Numbered from the stretch's first letter, positions 29,899-39,026 are shown. The stretch is DNA of 64,000 nucleotides from CAVRUZ01 sp963724495 (GCA_963724495.1 CAVRUZ010000002.1:868001-932000), one strand, 5' to 3'. Notes: a model not told the origin generated them from the sequence alone. Numbers and translations are program-made.

Positions 29899-29932
29899 TT
29901 GAACTCTGGCCGTTCCGTGTTACGCTCCGTGA
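29899..29932 (+). promoter_or_regulatory. bldD promoter with an overlapping BldD box
   Basis: TTGAAC (29899-29904) and TACGCT (29921-29926) with 16 bp spacing make a plausible sigma-A-type promoter. TTACGCTCCGTGA at 29920-29932 matches the published BldD consensus TNACNC(A/T)GNGTNA at 8 of 9 fixed positions and covers the -10. A perfect 12-bp palindrome CCGTGATCACGG (29927-29938) overlaps it. BldD represses its own gene in Streptomyces; the same is inferred here. Confidence 0.65.
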
Positions 29933-30025
29933 TCACGGCTGGTGCTCCTACTAGGGGCGGCACTACCACCCGTCACATACATCCATTCGCGGCCGGAACA
30001 CCGGTCCTGTCGAGAAAGAGCAGAC

Positions 30026-30526
30026 ATGGCCTCCGACTACGCGCAACAACTGGGCAGCCGCCTCCGGTCCATCCGCCAGCAGCAGGGACTGTCCCTTCAC
30101 GGTGTGGAGGAGAAGTCCAACGGCCGCTGGAAGGCCGTCGTCGTCGGCTCCTACGAGCGCGGCGACCGTGCCGTCACGGTCCCCAAGCTGGCCGACCTCG
30201 CCGAGTTCTACGGCGTCCCGCTGGCCGAGTTGCTGCCGAGCAGCCGTGGCTCCGCCTCCGCACTGGAGGCTGTGCCCAAGGTGACCATCGACCTCAACAA
30301 GCTGGGCGAGCTCGACCAACCGGAGGCTGCCGCCCTCGGCCGCTACGCCGCGTCGATCCAGTCCGTACGCGGTGACTACAACGGCAAGGTCTTGTCGATC
30401 CGGAAAGAAGACCTGCGCACCCTGGCGGTCATCTACGACGAGCCGATGGAACAGCTCACCGAGCGCTTCATCGAGTGGGGCGTGCTCAATGTCGACGCCC
30501 GCGGTGTCGCGCGCGACGACCGCTAG
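30026..30526 (+). CDS. bldD: BldD-type developmental regulator with cyclic-di-GMP motif
   Basis: 166 residues from ATG at 30026. N-terminal XRE helix-turn-helix (YAQQLGSRLRSIRQQQGLSL to FYGVPLAELLP). The C-terminal domain contains RGD at 115-117 and RKED at 126-129, exactly the RxD-x8-RxxD signature by which Streptomyces BldD binds tetrameric c-di-GMP and dimerises. Adjacent to nusB, efp and the pyr operon as in other actinobacteria. In non-sporulating genera its role is broader than development. Confidence 0.95.
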   Translation: MASDYAQQLGSRLRSIRQQQGLSLHGVEEKSNGRWKAVVVGSYERGDRAVTVPKLADLAEFYGVPLAELLPSSRGSASALEAVPKVTIDLNKLGELDQPEAAALGRYAASIQSVRGDYNGKVLSIRKEDLRTLAVIYDEPMEQLTERFIEWGVLNVDARGVARDDR

Positions 30527-30546
30527 GCCGCTCGACCTCCGACCAC

Positions 30547-30601
30547 GAGTGGGCGCAATCTGTTGGCTGCGGACGCTGCAGGCAACAGATTGCGCCCACT
30601 C
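30547..30601. repeat. 55-bp palindromic element, copy 1 (bldD/nusB convergent junction)
   Basis: Perfect 19-bp arms GAGTGGGCGCAATCTGTTG (30547-30565) and its complement (30583-30601) around a 17-bp spacer that begins GCTG and ends GCAGG. It starts 21 bp after the bldD stop and ends 45 bp before the nusB stop, so it could terminate both. A second copy of the same size lies at 61655-61709. No T-tract flanks the stem. Confidence 0.85.
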
Positions 30602-30645
30602 AACCGGTCTGAGCTCGGCGATGCGATACCGCGCGCCGTTGCCCG

Positions 30646-31074
30646 CTAGAGCTGGGTGACGGCCGGCCGGTCTCGATCGACCGACGACAGCACCCCGTTG
30701 ACGAAGTGCGCCGACGACTCGGTCGACAGGTCACCCGCCAGTCGCACTGCCTCGGAGATCGCGACCGCGTTGGGCACGTCGTCGACATAGAGCAGTTCAT
30801 ACGCGGCCAGACGCAGCAGGTTGCGGTCGATTGTCGGCATCCGGTCCAGCGACCAACCCTGCGCGTAGTCGGCCAGCATCTGGTCGATCTCCTCGATCCG
30901 CGCGGCCGTCCCCTCCACGAGCTGAATCGTGTACTCCGCGACGGGTGGATCGCCGGCTGCCATCCGGTCGGACAGCGTCTCCTGCACGCCGCGACCTCGC
31001 AGCTCGGCCTCGAACAGGATGTCCAGCGCCCGCTTGCGCGCCTTGGTGCGCGCGGGCGTTCGTTGTGGGGGCAT
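30646..31074 (-). CDS. nusB: Transcription antitermination factor NusB
   Basis: 142 residues. All-helical RNA-binding protein that with NusE (S10) acts at rRNA boxA in antitermination. TKARKRALDILFEAELRG, IDRNLLRLAAYELLYVDDVPNAVAISEAVRLAG and SAHFVNGVLSSV are family blocks. Follows efp by 30 bp in the same operon. Confidence 0.95.
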   Translation of the reverse strand: MPPQRTPARTKARKRALDILFEAELRGRGVQETLSDRMAAGDPPVAEYTIQLVEGTAARIEEIDQMLADYAQGWSLDRMPTIDRNLLRLAAYELLYVDDVPNAVAISEAVRLAGDLSTESSAHFVNGVLSSVDRDRPAVTQL

Positions 31075-31104
31075 TCGTTGTGGAGGCTCTCGGAGTACGG
31101 GTCA

Positions 31105-31662
31105 TCACACCCGGCTCAGGTAGTCGCCGGTGCGCGTGTCGACCTTGACCTTGTCGCCGATGGTGACGAACAGCGGCACCTGGATTTCGGCGCCGGTCTC
31201 GAGCGTGGCCGGCTTGGTTCCGGCGGTGCTGCGATCGCCCTGCAGTCCTGGCTCGGTGTAGGAGATCAGGAGCTCGACCGAGGCGGGCAGATCCAGGTAC
31301 AGCGGCACGTCGTCGTGCATGGCGACGGTGGCGATCTGGTTCTCCAGCAGGAAGTTCTTGGCGTCCCCGACCAGATCAGCCTCGATGGCCAGCTGCTCGT
31401 ACGACGAGGTGTCCATGAACACGAACCGGTCGCCGTCGTGGTACAGGTACTGCATGTCGCGCCGGTCGACGGTGGCGATGTCGACCCGCACGTCGGCGTT
31501 GAACGTCTTGTCCACGGTCTTTCCCGACAGCACGTTCTTGAGCTTGGTGCGCACCACCGCGCCGCCCTTGCCGGGCTTGTGGTGCTGGAACCACTGGACG
31601 GCCCACAGCTGGCCGTCGAGGTTGAGCACCATTCCGTTCTTCAGGTCGTTCGTGGTGGGCAC
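31105..31662 (-). CDS. efp: Elongation factor P
   Basis: 185 residues from GTG at 31662, chosen because AAGGA lies 7 nt upstream and the protein then starts MPTTNDLKNGMVLNLDG; GTG at 31668 is too close. Relieves ribosome stalling at polyproline. Three beta domains: KOW-like VQWFQHHKPGKGGAVVRTKLKN (loop Lys position for modification, here unmodified or unknown), then YLYHDGDRFVFMDTSSYEQ, and C-terminal YTEPGLQGDRSTAGTKPATLETG. Confidence 0.96.
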   Translation of the reverse strand: MPTTNDLKNGMVLNLDGQLWAVQWFQHHKPGKGGAVVRTKLKNVLSGKTVDKTFNADVRVDIATVDRRDMQYLYHDGDRFVFMDTSSYEQLAIEADLVGDAKNFLLENQIATVAMHDDVPLYLDLPASVELLISYTEPGLQGDRSTAGTKPATLETGAEIQVPLFVTIGDKVKVDTRTGDYLSRV

Positions 31663-31750
31663 GCGCACATCCTTCGTCAATTGTTCGGTTCTGCTGTCTG
31701 CCGCCGGTTCGGATCGGACCAAGCGCCGGAGGCAGGTCAGCGCGCGACGA

Positions 31751-32881
31751 TCAGTCGATGCTGACGAGATCCGTGGGCAGTCCGGCGGTGAGGTTCTCGG
31801 GTGAACCGGGTCCCGACACCACCACGGTGTCCTCGATCCGGACGCCACCCCGGTCGCGCAGGTAGATGCCAGGCTCGACCGTGACCGGCGTGCGAAGGGT
31901 CAGTCTATCGGCAGATATGGCGGACAGAAACGGATCCTCGTGTATCTCGAGCCCGACTCCGTGCCCGAGCCCGTGGGTGAACGCCTCGGCGTACCCGGCG
32001 TCGGCGATGATCGAGCGCGCAGCGCTGTCGACGTCGGCGATCGACACCCCGTCGCTGCAGGCAGCCACGCCCGCGGCCTGGGCCTGCTGAACGGCGGAGT
32101 GGATCTCCACCTGCCAGCTCGCCGGCTGCCCGGCCACGAACGTCCGCGTGCAGTCGGCGTGGTAGCCGTCGACGGTGGCGCCGAAGTCGATCTTCAGCAG
32201 GTCACCCGCGCTCACGGCCCGATCGGTCGGCTGGTGGTGCGGGATCGCCGCGTTCGGCCCGGCCGCGACGATCGTGGGGAAAGCGATGTCCTCGGCCCCG
32301 AGTTCGAGCATCCGGTTCTCCAGATCACGCGCGATCTCGCGTTCGGTCCGTCCTACCTGCCGGCCACTGGAGAGCAACGCCTGCAGGGCCGCGGTGCTGA
32401 GCGAGCACGCCCGTCGCAGCGATGCCAGCTCCGCTTCGTCCTTGACCACGCGGCTCTTCTCGAGCGTCCTGCCGGCCGGCACCAGTTCGACGCCGCGCAG
32501 AGCGGAGGTGAACAGCCCGTACTCGTCGACCGTCAGGACGTGCGTTTCCACGGCCAACGCCCGGCCGCTGAAGGCCGTTCCCACCCTCGCGGCCACTTGT
32601 CCGGCCAGCTTCCCGCCGATGTGCCGCGGCAGTCCCGGCGCCTCCTGTGCCGCCCTGACGTCGTACCGCCCGTCGGTGAACAAGACGTCGTCCGCCTCGT
32701 CGGCTCCGAGCAGCAGCATGCCGAAGGAGCCGGAGAACCCGCTGAGATAGCGCACGTTCACCCGCCCGCTCACCAGCAGGCCGGCGATCGGGCGGTCCCG
32801 ATGGGAGTTGGCGCTCAGCTCCGCGAGACCGGACCGGATCCGTGCGCGACGGGACGCGTAGTCGTGCGACACCTCGTCCAC
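31751..32881 (-). CDS. pepQ: Xaa-Pro peptidase (M24 family)
   Basis: 376 residues. Creatinase-like N domain (YLSGFSGSFGMLLLGADEADDVLFTDGRYD) then a pita-bread M24 domain with all five metal ligands: IDFGATVDGYHADCTRTF (two Asp), THGLGHGVGLEIHE (His), TVEPGIYL (Glu) and VRIEDTVVV (Glu). Cleaves X-Pro bonds; dipeptidase versus aminopeptidase cannot be decided. Upstream of efp, its usual neighbour; in line with recycling Pro peptides. Confidence 0.92.
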   Translation of the reverse strand: MDEVSHDYASRRARIRSGLAELSANSHRDRPIAGLLVSGRVNVRYLSGFSGSFGMLLLGADEADDVLFTDGRYDVRAAQEAPGLPRHIGGKLAGQVAARVGTAFSGRALAVETHVLTVDEYGLFTSALRGVELVPAGRTLEKSRVVKDEAELASLRRACSLSTAALQALLSSGRQVGRTEREIARDLENRMLELGAEDIAFPTIVAAGPNAAIPHHQPTDRAVSAGDLLKIDFGATVDGYHADCTRTFVAGQPASWQVEIHSAVQQAQAAGVAACSDGVSIADVDSAARSIIADAGYAEAFTHGLGHGVGLEIHEDPFLSAISADRLTLRTPVTVEPGIYLRDRGGVRIEDTVVVSGPGSPENLTAGLPTDLVSID

Positions 32882-32979
32882 GGTTCACCACCTTCGCCGG
32901 ATCCTCGAGGCGTCTCCCGTGCGCCGCTGATCGCTGTTTGAGGGTAGCCCTGGCCTGGCCCGACTGGCCGAAGCGTCGG

Positions 32980-34782
32980 TCAGCGGTAGGCCCTGGCCTG
33001 CAGCTCGAACAGCTCCGCATAGCGCCCACCGGCCCGGAGCAGCTCGACGTGTGACCCGATCTCCGCGATCCGGCCACCGGCCACCACCACGATCAGGTCG
33101 GCCATGCGCACGGTCGAGAACCGGTGCGAGACCAGCACGGTGACCGCGCCGGTGGTCACCGCCAGCTCGCGGGCTGCCGCGCCGTACTGCTGGTAGATCG
33201 CCTGCTCCGCCTCGGGGTCGAGAGCGGCGGTCGGCTCGTCCAGCAGCATCAGCAGCGGCCGGCGGCGCATGAACGCACGGGCCAGCGCGAGTCGCTGCCA
33301 CTGCCCACCGGAGAGACCGACACCGCCGTCGAACCGGGTACCGAGCTGGGTCTCCAGACCCGAAGGCAGACTCTCGATCACCGGATCCGCCTGGCCCGCC
33401 GCGACCGCCACCCCGATGCGCGACCGGTCGTCGCGGTTGTCGAGGTCACCCACACCCACCGTGTCGGACGTGAGGAACTCCAGGCTGGCGAAGTCCTGGA
33501 AGCCGGCCGAGATGCGCTCGCGCCACCGCTGCGGGTCGATCTCGTCGAGCGGGACACCGTCGATGCGCACCGACCCGTTCGTCGGGTCGTAGAGCCGTGC
33601 CAGCAACTTCACCAGCGTCGACTTCCCGGCGCCGTTCTCGCCGACGAACGCCACCGTCGTTCCGGCCGGTAGGTGGAGGTTGACGTCGACAAGCGACAGC
33701 GTGGGCTCCTCCTCCGCGGTCTCGCCGGCAGCCTCGGCCGCGGGGTAGGCGAAGTCGACGTGGTCGAACCGGATGCCATCGTGCAGGCGGTCGGGCGGGT
33801 CGAGCCGGCTGGTCTCCCAGCGGTTGCCCGCGGAGTACTCACGCAGCCACAGGTACCGGCCGAAGGTCTGCACGGCGTTGAGGATCTCGCCGATGTTGCT
33901 GGAGATGCTCGAGGCGGTGGTGGAGACCTGCGGTCCGAGGAGCAGGAGCAGCGAGACGTCGCCGACGGTGTTCTCGCCGGCGCGGGCGCGCTGGTAGATC
34001 CACCACAACGCCACCGCGTAGGCGATGCCGTAGCCGACCCAGCCGATCGCGGTGAACCCGGCGTAGCGCCTGGTCACCTCGAGGTACTGCTTCGAGCGGC
34101 GGTTGTAGGACTCCCAGGCAACCCGCAGGAGCGACGGGCAGAGTTCGAAGCACCGGACCTCGATCGCCTGGCGTGCCTCCACGAGGACGTCGATCACCTT
34201 GCTGCCGAGGCGGCGGTACTTCTCGTGGCCCTTCCACAGTCCGTTGCGCTTGTGCAGGCCGATCGAGTAGACGATCGCCGGCACCAGCGCGAACCCGAGC
34301 AGCAGGCACAGCGCCGGCGTGATCGACCACAGCATCCCCACGACCGTGACGGTGCCGGTGACGGCACCGATGGTGGAGAGCATCCGCCAGATGCCGCCGA
34401 GTTCCCACGCGTCCCGCTCCACCAGGGCGACCCGGTCGGCCAGCGCCGGGTGCTCGTGGTGCGCGATCGACGGGATCTCGGCGGTGATCCGGATCAGGTC
34501 GTCGTGGACGTACCGCGCGACCCGTTCGTCGACGGTGTCGCCGATGGGGCCTGCCAACGTCCCCGCGATCGAGGACAGCAGCAGCGAACCACCGCACAGC
34601 AGCACGCCGGGCCATACCGACGTGCCGGTGGTGACTGCGTCGATCGCGAGCTTGACTCCGTAGATGGACAGCGGCATCAGTGCGGCCGAAATGATCGTGG
34701 TCACACCGATGACGCAGGTCAGGAACGGCGAGGCGCGGAAAGCCGTGACCATCCACAGCCAGACGGTCCTGAGAACGGTCAT
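32980..34782 (-). CDS. ABC exporter half-transporter (permease-ATPase fusion), first of a pair
   Basis: 600 residues from ATG at 34782, overlapping the stop of the upstream exporter gene (ATGA). Six-helix membrane domain in residues about 20-320, then a nucleotide-binding domain: Walker A FVGENGAGKSTLVKLLARLY, signature LSGGQWQRLALARAF, Walker B LLMLLDEPTAALDPEAEQ and H-loop VLVSHRFSTVRMADL. Type IV exporter fold, likely a heterodimer with the product of 34779-36674. Substrate unknown; no peptide precursor, biosynthetic or regulatory gene adjoins. Confidence 0.9.
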   Translation of the reverse strand: MTVLRTVWLWMVTAFRASPFLTCVIGVTTIISAALMPLSIYGVKLAIDAVTTGTSVWPGVLLCGGSLLLSSIAGTLAGPIGDTVDERVARYVHDDLIRITAEIPSIAHHEHPALADRVALVERDAWELGGIWRMLSTIGAVTGTVTVVGMLWSITPALCLLLGFALVPAIVYSIGLHKRNGLWKGHEKYRRLGSKVIDVLVEARQAIEVRCFELCPSLLRVAWESYNRRSKQYLEVTRRYAGFTAIGWVGYGIAYAVALWWIYQRARAGENTVGDVSLLLLLGPQVSTTASSISSNIGEILNAVQTFGRYLWLREYSAGNRWETSRLDPPDRLHDGIRFDHVDFAYPAAEAAGETAEEEPTLSLVDVNLHLPAGTTVAFVGENGAGKSTLVKLLARLYDPTNGSVRIDGVPLDEIDPQRWRERISAGFQDFASLEFLTSDTVGVGDLDNRDDRSRIGVAVAAGQADPVIESLPSGLETQLGTRFDGGVGLSGGQWQRLALARAFMRRRPLLMLLDEPTAALDPEAEQAIYQQYGAAARELAVTTGAVTVLVSHRFSTVRMADLIVVVAGGRIAEIGSHVELLRAGGRYAELFELQARAYR

Positions 34783-36674
34783 GGGGTCACGCCGTTCCCG
34801 TGTCCAGCCGCCGCGGCCTCGACGTAGCGGCTCGCCTGCAGGCTGAACATCGTCCGGTACCTGCCGCCGAGAGCCATCAACTCCTCGTGCGGGCCCTGCT
34901 CCACGATCCGGCCCTCCTCCAGGACGAAGATGTGCGGCACCGGCCGCACCACCGAGAACCGGTGGGAGATCACCAGCGACGTGATGTGCTGGGCGAGGTC
35001 GAGGTAACCCGTGACCAGGTGCGCCTCCGCCTCCACGTCGAGCGCGGCCGCCGGCTCGTCGAGGACGAGAACGCTGGCGCTCACCGCCACCGCCCGCAGT
35101 GCGCGGGCGAGGCCGATGCGCTGCCACTCACCGCCGGAGAGGTCGGTGCCGCCCGGGATGGTCTTGTCCAGCGGTGTCGCCCACCCGCTCGGCAGCCGCC
35201 CGATCAGGTCGACGATGCCCGCACGCCCCGCGGTGACGTCGAGCGCCGCGCTGTCGGGCCAGGTCTCCCGGGGCTGATCGGACAGGTCGATGCTGCCCGA
35301 CCACGGGAAGCCGGTCCCGAGTTCGACGTTGTCGCCGGCGGGCAGCGGGAGCCGGACGAAGTCCTGGGTGATCGGGGCGACCCGGCGCTGCCACGCACGA
35401 CGCTCGTCGACATCGAGGCCGGCGAGGTCGACGCCGTCGACCAGGATCCGCCCGCGCGTGGGGAGGTAGCCCGCGGCCAGCAGCTTCACCAGCGTCGACT
35501 TGCCCGCACCGTTCACCCCGACGAGCGCGCACGCCGAGCCGGAGCGGAGTTCGAGGGACAGGCCGTCGAGGATCGGATGATCGGAGCCCGGGTAGGTGAA
35601 CGAGACCTCGTCGAACACGATCGACGGCGGGATGGCCCGGGAGCGATCGCCGGGCAGCGCCTGGTGCGTCGGCTCGCGCAGGTCGACGCGGGTGTTGGAC
35701 GCACCCGGGACACCGGCGGTCGGGCCTACCGCCGCCAGCTCGTCCAGCCAGCCGAGGACGGCACTGCCGCGACCCAGCATGCCGAACATCCAGGAGTCGG
35801 CCGAGCCGATCGTGAGGATCAACGGCAGGGCGGTCGCCATCGCGGTGAGGCTGAGCCGGCCCTGGTCGGCGATCCAGCCGGTATAGGCGAGGACCGCGGC
35901 GGTGACCGCCGTCCGGCCGGCGAGCACGCCGATGTCGGCGACCGCGTGCCGACGGCGTCGGCGCCAGTACGGCAGGTAGGCGGTGGTGAGGTTGTCCCAG
36001 TGGCGCTTGCGGAGGAACCCCGCCAGCCCGAAGATGCGGATCTCCTTCGCGGACTTGCCCATCGCCTGTTCGAACGCGTACCAGGCGTGCTTCTGCGGCT
36101 CGGTCTGGCCCGACCACAGGTCCATCTCCCGGGAGATCAGTCGCGTGACGAAGACGGCCTCGGCCACCCAGCAGGCGACCATCAGCACGGGTGCCCACCA
36201 GTTGAGGGTCAGCCCGAGCGCGATGGAACAGCCGGTGAGGCTGAGGACGGTCGCGATCGCCGGACCCTGGACCTGGCGGCTGCCCATCTTGATCTCCCAG
36301 TGGCGGCCGCGCACCTTCTGCACCTTGGTCTGGACCTCGGCATCGTCGACCGTGGCGAGGCCGGGATCGCTCGACAGCGCGTGACCGAGCCGAAGCGAGA
36401 TGTCGCGGTCGATCAACTCGGCCGTGTTGGTGGAGACCACTTCGGAGAGAAGGCCGATGACGTTCGAGAGCCCCAGGACCACGACTGTCGCCACGAGGAT
36501 GGCCAGGAAGACATCGTCGGGCCCGCCGTCGAGCACTCCTGGGAGCCGCCCGACCGCCTGACCGACCAGGATGGGAGCGGCAACGGTGAGAGCCGCAGTT
36601 ATCACCCGGGACACCACGTTCACGCGTACGCCCCACGGGTTCAGCAGGTAGGCGTAGCGGAGCAGCCGCAACAC
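34779..36674 (-). CDS. ABC exporter half-transporter, second of a pair
   Basis: 631 residues from GTG at 36674, with GAGGAGG 8 nt upstream; the frame is open to 36773 but that start lacks a site. Membrane domain opens LRLLRYAYLLNPWGVRVNVV. NBD has Walker A LVGVNGAGKSTLVKLLAAGY, signature DLSGGEWQRIGLARALRA, Walker B VLVLDEPAAALDVEAEAH and H-loop LVISHRFSVVRPV. The NBD insert around the linker (about residues 390-420) is longer than in the partner. Overlapping stop/start with the partner implies 1:1 synthesis. Confidence 0.9.
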   Translation of the reverse strand: MLRLLRYAYLLNPWGVRVNVVSRVITAALTVAAPILVGQAVGRLPGVLDGGPDDVFLAILVATVVVLGLSNVIGLLSEVVSTNTAELIDRDISLRLGHALSSDPGLATVDDAEVQTKVQKVRGRHWEIKMGSRQVQGPAIATVLSLTGCSIALGLTLNWWAPVLMVACWVAEAVFVTRLISREMDLWSGQTEPQKHAWYAFEQAMGKSAKEIRIFGLAGFLRKRHWDNLTTAYLPYWRRRRRHAVADIGVLAGRTAVTAAVLAYTGWIADQGRLSLTAMATALPLILTIGSADSWMFGMLGRGSAVLGWLDELAAVGPTAGVPGASNTRVDLREPTHQALPGDRSRAIPPSIVFDEVSFTYPGSDHPILDGLSLELRSGSACALVGVNGAGKSTLVKLLAAGYLPTRGRILVDGVDLAGLDVDERRAWQRRVAPITQDFVRLPLPAGDNVELGTGFPWSGSIDLSDQPRETWPDSAALDVTAGRAGIVDLIGRLPSGWATPLDKTIPGGTDLSGGEWQRIGLARALRAVAVSASVLVLDEPAAALDVEAEAHLVTGYLDLAQHITSLVISHRFSVVRPVPHIFVLEEGRIVEQGPHEELMALGGRYRTMFSLQASRYVEAAAAGHGNGVTP

Positions 36675-36867
36675 AGGTAGAGCCTCCTCACGGTGAACCT
36701 GACGAGCGTATGTGTCACCACCGACAGTCGCGAGGGAGTTTCCGGCGGCCGGCTCGTTCACGACGGAACGCACTCACCTACGGAGTCGGGCCTCTGGATC
36801 GCCCGTCTACAACGGAGGATGCGCGAGGCACTCAGCCGACGCGCTCAGGGCCATCCTGCAGACAGGG

Positions 36868-37305
36868 TCAGGCCGGTCTGGTAGCCGTAGCAATGGCTTC
36901 GAGGGCCAATGCGTATCCCTGCTTACCGAAACCTGCGATGACTCCCGTCGCCACAGCCGAGATCACGCTTCGGTGGCGGAACTCCTCGCGCGCGTGCGGG
37001 TTGGACAGGTGCACCTCGACGAGAGGTGCGGTCAGCATGGCGCACGCGTCCCGCACGGCGTAGCTGTAGTGGGTGAACGCAGCCGGATTCAGCACGACCG
37101 GGACGTGCAGGTCAGCGGCCTCGTGCAGCCAGCCGATGAGCTCGGACTCGCTGTTGGTCTGACGCACCTCGGTCTCGATGTCGAGGGCCGCGCCCGCGTC
37201 GACGCAGAAGGCGGCGATGTCGGCGAGCGTGTCGTGACCGTAGACGTCCGGCTCGCGGGTGCCGAGCCGATTGAGGTTGGGGCCGTTGAGGACGAGGACG
37301 CGCAC
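36868..37305 (-). CDS. aroQ: 3-dehydroquinate dehydratase, type II
   Basis: 145 residues from GTG at 37305 (MRVLVLNGPNLNRLGTREPDVYG). Third shikimate step. Type II signature: NGPNLNRLGTREP with the catalytic Tyr in DVYG, NPAAFTHYSYAVRDA, and EVHLSNPHAREEFR with the catalytic His. Length is normal for this small dodecameric enzyme. Follows aroB after 84 bp. Confidence 0.95.
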   Translation of the reverse strand: MRVLVLNGPNLNRLGTREPDVYGHDTLADIAAFCVDAGAALDIETEVRQTNSESELIGWLHEAADLHVPVVLNPAAFTHYSYAVRDACAMLTAPLVEVHLSNPHAREEFRHRSVISAVATGVIAGFGKQGYALALEAIATATRPA

Positions 37306-37389
37306 ATGGCGAGTGTGCCAGTTCAGCGCGGCCGCGGGGCCGACCTCGCCGGGCACGAGCAGGTCGCGACGACCGCGCCGGGGGCGACC

Positions 37390-38487
37390 TCAGGCCGCGA
37401 CGGCCGCCCAGGCCTGACGCAGCACGGACTCCTCCGGACCGACGAGCAGAGTGGGTTCGGCGAGTGCCGACAGCACCACGAAGCGCAGGGTCGTGCCGCG
37501 GGTCTTCTTGTCCAGCTGCATGCCGACCCGCAGGTCGGCGAAGGCATCCGCCGGGTAGCTGACCGGGAGCCCCAGAGCGCTGAGGGTGGAACGGTGGCGG
37601 TCGGCGAGGCCGGCGTCGATCAGCCCGGCCGCACGCCCCAGCGCACCGGCGAACACCAGACCGACCGACACCGCGTGACCGTGCCGCCAACGGAAGTCCT
37701 CGCGACGCTCGATGGCGTGTCCGAGCGTGTGCCCGTAGTTGAGTGCCTCGCGTCCGATCTCCCCACCGGCCGAGCCACTCGTCTCCCGCAGGTCGCCGGC
37801 GATCACCTCCGCCTTCACCCGGATGCTGCGCTCGACGAACGTGCTGGTCAGCTCGAGGTCGAACGCAGCTGCCCGCCGAGGATCGGCCTCGACGAGGTCG
37901 AGGATCGTCGGGTCGGCGACGAACCCGCACTTGACGACCTCCGCCATACCCGAGAGGTAGTCCGGTTGAGGCAGCGTCGCCAACACCGCGAGGTCGCACA
38001 GCACGGCAGTGGGTTCGTGGAAGGCGCCGACGAGGTTCTTTCCCTGGTGGGTGTTGATGCCGGTCTTGCCTCCGACAGCGGCATCGACCATGCCCAGCAG
38101 TGTTGTCGGCACACTCACGAAACGAACGCCGCGTAGCCAGGTGGCCGCGACGAATCCCGCGAGATCGGTGGTGGCACCACCGCCCAGTCCGACGATCAGG
38201 TCGCTGCGGGTGAAGCCTGCCTCTCCTAGCGCGGACCAGGCCCTGTCCAAGGACACCGTGGTCTTTGCCGCCTCGCCGTCCGGGAGACTCAGCAGGCTGA
38301 TATCCAGGCCAGAACTCTCCAGCTGCCCAGCGATTCCCTTGGCGAGGCCTGCGACCGGTTCCGGGTACAGCAGGGCCACCCGCCGGACCCCTCCCAGGGT
38401 GGACACGACACCGACCAGTTCGTCCAGCACACCGTCGCCGATGTGCACGTCGTACGGGCTGCCGGCCGAAACGGGGATCGTGGTCAC
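37390..38487 (-). CDS. aroB: 3-dehydroquinate synthase
   Basis: 365 residues. Closes DAHP to dehydroquinate using NAD and zinc. NAD site DLIVGLGGGATTDLAGFVAATWLRGVRFVSVPTTLLGMVDAAVGGKTGIN, then VKCGFVADPTIL and NYGHTLGHAIERREDFRWRHGHAVSVGLVFA with the zinc-binding histidines. Its ATG overlaps the aroK stop (ATGA). Confidence 0.96.
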   Translation of the reverse strand: MTTIPVSAGSPYDVHIGDGVLDELVGVVSTLGGVRRVALLYPEPVAGLAKGIAGQLESSGLDISLLSLPDGEAAKTTVSLDRAWSALGEAGFTRSDLIVGLGGGATTDLAGFVAATWLRGVRFVSVPTTLLGMVDAAVGGKTGINTHQGKNLVGAFHEPTAVLCDLAVLATLPQPDYLSGMAEVVKCGFVADPTILDLVEADPRRAAAFDLELTSTFVERSIRVKAEVIAGDLRETSGSAGGEIGREALNYGHTLGHAIERREDFRWRHGHAVSVGLVFAGALGRAAGLIDAGLADRHRSTLSALGLPVSYPADAFADLRVGMQLDKKTRGTTLRFVVLSALAEPTLLVGPEESVLRQAWAAVAA

Positions 38488-39026
38488 CGCGCCACCTCGG
38501 CCTGGGCGAGTTCGACGGCAATGGACGCGGCGATGTCGTCAACGGTTGCGGTGTCGACCTTCATCGTCAACCAGGCAAGGGCTTCATAGACCGGACGGCG
38601 CTCCTCCAGTCGCGCCCGCAACTGCCCGCGCACGTTGCCGAGCAGGAGTGGCCGGGACGTGCCGAGTCCCACCCGACGCACCGCTTCCGCAAGTCCGACG
38701 TCGAGGAAGACGACGCGATGTCCGGCCAGCAGGTGGGCGACGGCGGGCTGCATCGGTGCGCCTCCGCCGAGTGCCAGCACGCCGGCATGCTCCGCCAGGG
38801 CGACGCGAACGGCCTCGAGTTCGAGTTCGCGGAAGTGCGGTTCACCCGCTGACACGAACAGATCGGCGATCGTCGTGCCGGCGCGCGCCTCGATGTCCTC
38901 GTCGGTGTCGCGGAAGCCGACTCCGAGCCGCTGGGCCAGAGCACGACCAACACTCGACTTCCCGGCACCCATCGACCCGATGAGAACCGCGGCTGGCCGC
39001 CCGCCAGCCGAACGGTTGGAACTCAT
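38484..39026 (-). CDS. aroK: Shikimate kinase
   Basis: 180 residues from ATG at 39026, overlapping the aroC stop (ATGA). Walker A LIGSMGAGKSSVGRAL (about residues 15-30), shikimate-binding DTDEDIEARAG and FRELELEAV, ALGGGAPM (GGG motif) and the LID region GLGTSRPLLLGN. Phosphorylates shikimate with ATP. Confidence 0.96.
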   Translation of the reverse strand: MSSNRSAGGRPAAVLIGSMGAGKSSVGRALAQRLGVGFRDTDEDIEARAGTTIADLFVSAGEPHFRELELEAVRVALAEHAGVLALGGGAPMQPAVAHLLAGHRVVFLDVGLAEAVRRVGLGTSRPLLLGNVRGQLRARLEERRPVYEALAWLTMKVDTATVDDIAASIAVELAQAEVAR

